Source: Caldilinea sp.
GTDB taxonomy: Bacteria > Chloroflexota > Anaerolineae > Caldilineales > Caldilineaceae
NCBI GenBank assembly: GCA_025055055.1
Contig: JANWYX010000088.1
Span: 1 to 7,109 of the forward strand
Length of the DNA stretch: 7,109 bases
Reading direction: 5' to 3'
The translations under genes and the position numbers were made by a program. This document shows, one piece after another, positions 1 to 7,109 of this stretch. The notes beneath the pieces are model-generated. The model was not told where the DNA came from and made no database searches. It saw nothing but the letters and a program-made list of their open reading frames with translations. How positions within the stretch are numbered: the stretch's first letter is position 1; every line of letters begins with the position of its first letter.

Positions 1-1
1 G

Positions 2-658
2 ATCAACGCAGCGGGCATGGTGCTTTTTTTTGTAGCGCTCGGCCTGCTGGAGGCGTCGCTGGCTTCGATGATCCTGGCGCTGAGTCCGCCGATTGTGCTC
101 AGCCTGCTGGCGCTGCGCGGGGAGCGACTGACGCAACGCCATCTTGTGCGTCTCGGCCTGGCGCTGAGCGGCGTCTACCTGCTGGTCGGCCCGAGCGGGG
201 AGGTCAACTGGGCCGGCGTTGCGCTGGCGCTGTTGGCGACCTTTCTCTTCTCTTTGCAGATGGCGTTGACGCAATGGACGCTGGCGCCCTACCCGACGCG
301 CACGGTGGCTTTCTATGTCACGGCCTGGATGACGGTGTGCGTGGTGGGATGGTGGCTGCTGCGCGGGGCGACATGGAGCGCGCCTTCGCCGGCCGGCTGG
401 CTGGCCGTCATCGCCCTGGCTATCGTCAGCACCTACATTGCGCGTCTCGCCTTTTTTGCTGCAGTCGGCGACATCGGCGGCGCGCAGGTGTCGTTGCTGG
501 GGCCGGTGGAGACCTTGCTCAGCGTGACCTGGTCGGTTCTCTTTCTACACGAGCGGCTGACGCTCTGGCAGTGGCTCGGCGGCGGGTTGATTCTCATCAG
601 CGCGCTGCTGGCCGTGCAGCGACTGGGGCGCGTCAATCTGCGGATACCGAGGCGATAG
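2..658 (+). CDS. EamA/DMT-family transporter, 3' part (5' end outside window)
   Basis: This is the C-terminal part of an integral membrane transporter of the drug/metabolite transporter superfamily (EamA domains), which exports or imports small metabolites; the substrate cannot be told. The frame is open to the left edge, so the ATG at 17 is probably internal. About 218 residues are visible against roughly 290-310 usual for the family. The visible part starts in the second half of the first EamA repeat (hydrophobic helices followed by 'LSPPIVLSLLALRGERLT' and 'GVYLLVG'). It then holds a complete second repeat, which ends in the family-typical pattern 'GPVETLLSVTWSVLFLHERL', a Gly-rich last helix and a short basic tail. 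It converges with the acetyltransferase gene, 50 bases away. Family assignment is firm; the specific function is unknown. Confidence 0.88.
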   Translation: MNAAGMVLFFVALGLLEASLASMILALSPPIVLSLLALRGERLTQRHLVRLGLALSGVYLLVGPSGEVNWAGVALALLATFLFSLQMALTQWTLAPYPTRTVAFYVTAWMTVCVVGWWLLRGATWSAPSPAGWLAVIALAIVSTYIARLAFFAAVGDIGGAQVSLLGPVETLLSVTWSVLFLHERLTLWQWLGGGLILISALLAVQRLGRVNLRIPRR

Positions 659-685
659 TTTCATTATTTTTGATGCAAAAGTATC

Positions 686-706
686 AACGCAAGCCTGGAC
701 GCAGGC
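686..706. terminator. Weak GC hairpin between convergent EamA and acetyltransferase genes
   Basis: The 50-base gap between the two stop codons holds a hairpin with arms GCCTG (693-697) and CAGGC (702-706) and a 4-base loop. An alternative outer pairing AACGC (686-690)/GCGTT (705-709) reaches the acetyltransferase stop codon. On + it is followed only by TTT; on - a TTTT run comes about 10 bases later. It could act as a poor bidirectional terminator. A second, AT-rich stem (TTGATGC 670-676, GTATCAA 681-687, one G-U pair) lies beside it. The stems are visible; the termination role is inferred. Confidence 0.3.
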
Positions 707-708
707 GT

Positions 709-1311
<603 letters not shown>

Positions 1312-1342
1312 AGAGAATTAGCCGTTGCATTCTCGGTGAAGG

Positions 1343-1356
1343 GTTTGATCTTCCGG

Positions 1357-1362
<6 letters not shown>
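1343..1362. repeat. Short inverted repeat across the thioredoxin stop codon
   Basis: Perfect 6-base arms GTTTGA (1343-1348) and TCAAAC (1357-1362) are separated by 8 bases, and one arm includes the thioredoxin TGA. No T run follows on -, so it is unlikely to be an efficient terminator. It may be chance, or a weak stem affecting read-through into the acetyltransferase gene. Confidence 0.25.
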
Positions 1363-2073
<711 letters not shown>

Positions 2074-2079
2074 GGATGG

Positions 2080-2085
2080 CTCCTT
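2080..2085 (-). promoter_or_regulatory. Ribosome binding site deciding the thioredoxin start
   Basis: AAGGAG within AAAAAAGGAG lies 6 bases before the ATG at 2073. The alternative upstream ATG at 2121 would place this site inside the coding region, so the shorter protein is chosen. Confidence 0.8.
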
Positions 2086-2089
2086 TTTT

Positions 2090-2103
2090 ACCGCTTGTGC
2101 GGT
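2090..2103 (-). other. Small leader hairpin just upstream of the thioredoxin ribosome binding site
   Basis: ACCGC (2099-2103 read on -: positions 2103 to 2099) pairs perfectly with GCGGT (2094 to 2090) around a 4-base loop, directly before the A-rich ribosome binding site. On - the stem is followed by A's, not T's, so it is not a terminator. It could stabilise the mRNA 5' end or tune ribosome access; this is inferred from position only. Confidence 0.3.
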
Positions 2104-2123
2104 GGTCTGCAAACGTAGCAATC

Positions 2124-2151
2124 ATCTTACCCTGCCCTCCGGTAAAGTCAA
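2124..2151 (-). promoter_or_regulatory. Sigma70-like promoter for the thioredoxin gene
   Basis: On the - strand TTGACT (2151-2146; 5 of 6 match to TTGACA) and TAAGAT (2129-2124; 4 of 6 match to TATAAT) are separated by 16 bases. The predicted start near 2117 gives a leader of about 44 bases before the ATG at 2073. The spacer also carries an inverted pair, TTACC (2127-2131) and GGTAA (2141-2145), that overlaps the -10 edge and could be an operator. Promoter strength and regulation are inferred from sequence only. Confidence 0.55.
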
Positions 2152-2200
2152 AGCGTTTGGGCCAAGGCGGAGGGATGCGGCTTTCCCGTTCGGACTTTCT

Positions 2201-2225
2201 CGTAAGAATCAGGCTTCTTATTACG
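2201..2225. terminator. AT-rich inverted repeat just after the PLP-enzyme stop codon
   Basis: Immediately beyond the stop at 2227, TAAGAA (2203-2208) and TTCTTA (2215-2220) form 6-base arms around a 6-base loop. CGTAA (2201-2205) can also pair with TTACG (2221-2225). It sits where a terminator for the PLP-enzyme transcript is expected, but the stem is AT-rich and no proper U tract follows on -, so termination would be weak at best. Confidence 0.3.
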
Positions 2226-2226
2226 G

Positions 2227-3606
<1,380 letters not shown>

Positions 3607-3614
3607 AGGTCGTT

Positions 3615-3621
3615 CTCCTTT
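3615..3621 (-). promoter_or_regulatory. Ribosome binding site deciding the GTG start of the PLP enzyme
   Basis: AAAGGAG lies 8 bases upstream of the GTG at 3606. It rules out the long upstream extension of the frame and favours GTG over the in-frame ATG at 3567. Confidence 0.75.
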
Positions 3622-3665
3622 GCAACCTTCTATTTGCCATTGAAACGATCGACTCAGTGTTTTAA

Positions 3666-3694
3666 AGCATAAGCAGAATCGGCGATTGTGGCAA
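3666..3694 (-). promoter_or_regulatory. Sigma70-like promoter for the PLP-enzyme gene
   Basis: On the - strand TTGCCA (3694-3689; 5 of 6 match to TTGACA) and TATGCT (3671-3666; 4 of 6 match) are separated by exactly 17 bases. The predicted start near 3659 gives a leader of roughly 50 bases carrying the AAAGGAG site. A dyad (3674-3704) covers the -35 box and most of the spacer, suggesting a regulator site. Confidence 0.55.
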
Positions 3695-3704
3695 TCTGAT
3701 TCTG
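3674..3704. promoter_or_regulatory. Operator-like nested dyad over the PLP-enzyme promoter
   Basis: Outer arms CAGAATC (3674-3680) and GATTCTG (3698-3704) are perfect 7-base inverted repeats. Inside them GATTG (3684-3688) and CAATC (3692-3696) form a second perfect pair around TGG. The whole 31-base element overlays the -35 box and spacer of the - promoter, the usual place for a repressor operator. The symmetry is seen directly; the regulator and effect are unknown. Confidence 0.4.
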
Positions 3705-3767
3705 TCCTCAGGTTCGATTTGCGTCGAATCCAACGCCAGCAGGTCTCCCTCCGGGTATTGTGCAAGC

Positions 3768-3797
3768 TTGAACTTTTCGGTAAGGAATCCTTAAAGT
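3768..3797 (+). promoter_or_regulatory. Weak promoter candidate for the CAP-LysM gene
   Basis: TTGAAC (3768-3773) and TAAAGT (3792-3797) are 18 bases apart, each matching 4 of 6 consensus positions, about 45 bases before the ATG at 3842. A 13-base palindrome TAAGG-AAT-CCTTA (3781-3793) lies in the spacer and touches the -10 box. This is the best + candidate in the divergent region but is weak. Confidence 0.28.
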
Positions 3798-3841
3798 GCG
3801 TGGGTTTGTTCGATGCACGGGTTGTCTGATATCCTGGCCGC

Positions 3842-5236
<1,395 letters not shown>

Positions 5237-5240
5237 GCGA

Positions 5241-7109
5241 TCATCTGGTGACGGTCGGCAGATAGATGCGATTGGCCCCAAGCATAGGCTCCTCCTCCGG
5301 CGGCAGTGCCGTCGGCGAGGTTGTCGCTTCCACCTGACCTGCGGCCGAAGCGCGCGCCTCGACCTGTGGCAGCACACCGCCGCCTAGAAGAGCTGTGGAG
5401 GTCGCCACCGCAGTATTCACGAGTGTTTCCTCCAGCACGACCGGGCCGAGTGCGGACAGCAAGCTGCGCGTGATCGCCAGCGAGGCGCCCGGCGCCAGCG
5501 GCGCATTGAGGACAAAGCCGTTGACGCCCAGCGCAGGATCGTCGATTGTGTGCGCTGTAAAGGTCACGTCGCCTGTGTTGACAAGCGTCAGACAGTAGTA
5601 GAGCTGCGCCCCCGGTGTGGTCACCAATCCACCGGGCGCTGCGCAGGCGTCCGGATCGAGACCCACGCTTTTCACCACGCTCAGGCTGGGGTTGAAGACT
5701 GCGACCTGGGCGGCGCTACTTGCAGCAAGCAGCGCCTGCGCCTGCATGGGCGCGTCGTCGTGTTGCTGGGCGACGACAATTGGCTGCGTCTCCGCCGTCG
5801 CAGTGGCGATATTGGTGTAGCTGAGGGCTGGCGTATCGCTGCAGGTGTAGGTGTAGGATGCGCCGGGTGCCAGGTTGGGCAGCGCAGCGTTGCACGCCGG
5901 CGCCAGCTCATCCGTCACCGCTGCGTTGGTCAGTGTGATGGCGCCGCTGTTCACAACAGTGATTGTGAAGCTGGCCGATTCGCCCAGGCGCACGAATTGG
6001 AAGGTCGGCGCTTTGTCGATGGTGAGTGTCTGTTGCACCTCGAAAGGAAGGGTGATGGAAAGATTGCAGGGCCCCTGCAAAGTCACGGTCGCTGCGCCAG
6101 GTTGTTCGGGTGTAAAGATTGCTTCGATTTCGCCGTCGTCGTTGAGAAAACTTTGCACGAGGGCGCCCTGGCTTGCACCCACCCGAAGCTGTCCGTTCGA
6201 GGTTGAAAGCGTAAACGGCGGCGCATCTAGGTTCGAGCCGGGGCCGCCGGCCAATCGCCAAGTTGCACTGCCGTCTTGTGGACGAAAGACAATTGACACG
6301 GGCGCTCCGGGTTGATACGGGCTGGGGCCGACGTTCATTTTGACTTGGTCGATCCAAGGTGCAAAGTCGATGAAGCCGCCGTCGAGGTTGTTGGGCGGGG
6401 CGGGAGTATAGGTGGCGGCGTCGCGCACACTGTCGCCCGTCCCTACAGGATTGGCGGGATGCGTCGGCCCGTTGAATGCGCCCCACCAACTCCCCTCCGC
6501 AGCGATTGTCTCTGTATAAAGGGAAGAATCGGCCAGCATGACCATGCCCGCCTCCCGGTTCTCGCAGACGGCGTTTTGCTCGAAGCGCGTCGGCGTGCTC
6601 GGGAAGCTGTATGGGTCTTCCAGGTAGCGAGCGTCATACAACACGCCGACGGTGTTGCTCTGGATCAGCGAGCCGGTGACGGTATACCGGTGACCGCCGC
6701 TGAAGGTGGGGAGGATCATGACACCGGCGCCGGCGTTCTCTCTTGCCGTGATGCGATGGAGGCGGGCGAACGGCGGCTCGCCGATGAAAAAGCCGCCCTC
6801 TTCGCCCTGATTGCCGATCGCTGCGCTGTTTTCGATATCGACGCGTCCCGCCGGAGGGCAGAAAGGCGGCTCCATGTAATTCATTCCATCCCCGTCATTG
6901 AAGAGCAACCGGCTGTCCACCATCCTCACTGCCAGAGAACCATCAAAACGTCCGATTTGTAGGCCGTGGAACGCGTTCTGTTGTGCAAGCACGCCTTGCA
7001 ACAAGACGGGCGTCAAGCTGCAACGTTCCTCGAAGGTGCGATCGCTGATCCAGAAGCCAACGGCGCCGTTGTCGATAGCCGCGCTGTTGGTCACCGTGAT
7101 CGCAGCGTC
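5241..7109 (-). CDS. Surface protein: beta-helix, Ig-like, two DUF11-like domains (5' end outside window)
   Basis: The C-terminal 622 residues of a larger secreted protein; the frame stays open through the right edge, so the GTG at 7094 is internal. From the edge to about 6480 there are repeated units of the form V/I-x-x-x-x-S-x-x-x-x-N-x-x-x-G (for example 'TVTNSAAIDNGAVGFWISD', 'VDIENSAAIGNQGEEGGFFI', 'YTVTGSLIQSNTVGVLYD'). This pattern fits coils of a right-handed parallel beta-helix. The helix closes with 'GSWWGAFNGPTHPANPVGTG' and 'DFAPW' (about 6495-6345), a common ending of such helices. Next come an Ig-like segment (about 6338-6030) and two DUF11-like domains (about 6029-5796 and 5690-5400) marked by 'VVNSGAITLTNAAVTDE' and 'LVNTGDVTFTAHTIDDPALG' with 'L.PGAS' motifs. 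A Pro/Ala/Thr/Glu linker leads to the C-terminal IYLPTVTR. Likely a surface-exposed adhesin or glycan-interacting protein; no catalytic motif is recognised in the visible part. Promoter and signal peptide lie outside the window. Confidence 0.87.
   Translation of the reverse strand, partial: DAAITVTNSAAIDNGAVGFWISDRTFEERCSLTPVLLQGVLAQQNAFHGLQIGRFDGSLAVRMVDSRLLFNDGDGMNYMEPPFCPPAGRVDIENSAAIGNQGEEGGFFIGEPPFARLHRITARENAGAGVMILPTFSGGHRYTVTGSLIQSNTVGVLYDARYLEDPYSFPSTPTRFEQNAVCENREAGMVMLADSSLYTETIAAEGSWWGAFNGPTHPANPVGTGDSVRDAATYTPAPPNNLDGGFIDFAPWIDQVKMNVGPSPYQPGAPVSIVFRPQDGSATWRLAGGPGSNLDAPPFTLSTSNGQLRVGASQGALVQSFLNDDGEIEAIFTPEQPGAATVTLQGPCNLSITLPFEVQQTLTIDKAPTFQFVRLGESASFTITVVNSGAITLTNAAVTDELAPACNAALPNLAPGASYTYTCSDTPALSYTNIATATAETQPIVVAQQHDDAPMQAQALLAASSAAQVAVFNPSLSVVKSVGLDPDACAAPGGLVTTPGAQLYYCLTLVNTGDVTFTAHTIDDPALGVNGFVLNAPLAPGASLAITRSLLSALGPVVLEETLVNTAVATSTALLGGGVLPQVEARASAAGQVEATTSPTALPPEEEPMLGANRIYLPTVTR
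5244..5267 (-). other. C-terminal tail motif IYLPTVTR of the surface protein
   Basis: The last eight codons read IYLPTVTR, after an acidic, proline-rich spacer ('LPPEEEPMLGANR'). From memory, many secreted Chloroflexota proteins end in similar Y/F-L-P-hydrophobic-basic tails. It is neither an LPXTG sortase site nor a PEP-CTERM motif. A role in sorting or surface anchoring is inference. Confidence 0.5.

Noticed and set aside
2074..2121. 16-codon upstream extension of the thioredoxin from the ATG at 2121
   Set aside because: It lies across the leader, hairpin and ribosome binding site, and begins upstream of the predicted transcription start; AAGGAG at 2080-2085 marks the ATG at 2073.
3711..3731. 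GGTTCGA...TCGAATCC, reminiscent of a tRNA T-arm
   Set aside because: No 5-base stem frames a 7-base loop, and no acceptor, D or anticodon arm can be built around it on either strand; it is only a short inverted repeat.
5550..6315. Open frames on + opposite the beta-helix/DUF11 gene
   Set aside because: They are antisense shadows without ribosome binding sites or recognisable domains.

Overview
The window looks like ordinary chromosomal DNA from a GC-rich bacterium, most probably a member of the Chloroflexota (Caldilinea/Anaerolinea-like). This is inferred from protein style only: a secreted CAP protein with LysM cassettes of the 'GDTLSGIAVRYGLDWQ...LLQIGQVL.LP' type, a secreted beta-helix/DUF11 protein ending in a short 'IYLPTVTR' tail (a C-terminus I associate from memory with secreted Chloroflexota proteins), and several genes with AAGGAG ribosome binding sites and sigma70-like promoters. 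No database search was possible, so the lineage is tentative.

Layout, left to right. (1) The 3' part of an EamA/DMT-family membrane transporter on + (to 658), cut by the left edge. (2) A block of three - strand genes: a fold-type II PLP enzyme resembling cysteine synthase (3606-2227, GTG start), a two-domain thioredoxin (2073-1357) and a GNAT acetyltransferase (1311-709). The PLP enzyme and the thioredoxin each have their own recognisable promoter; the acetyltransferase lies 45 bases below the thioredoxin and probably shares its transcript. (3) A 235-base divergent control region (3607-3841) with a good - promoter overlapped by a dyad and a weak + promoter candidate overlapped by a small palindrome. 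(4) A + strand secreted protein with one CAP domain and four LysM repeats (3842-5236). (5) A - strand gene, cut by the right edge, for a large cell-surface protein: beta-helix, Ig-like domain, two DUF11-like domains and a C-terminal tail (5241 to beyond 7109). Its stop codon lies 4 bases from that of the CAP-LysM gene, so the two genes converge with no room for a terminator between them.

How the genes relate: the two right-hand genes encode envelope or extracellular proteins (peptidoglycan/glycan binding and surface display). The middle block mixes amino-acid/sulfur chemistry (PLP enzyme), thiol redox (thioredoxin) and acetyl transfer; a shared sulfur or redox role is possible but not shown. 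I found no mobile element, CRISPR array, RNA gene or defence cassette, and nothing I would call a new multi-gene system. The most distinctive points are the tandem thioredoxin, whose first copy has both active-site cysteines replaced by threonine, the C-terminal tail of the surface protein, and the operator-like dyads in the two - strand promoters.
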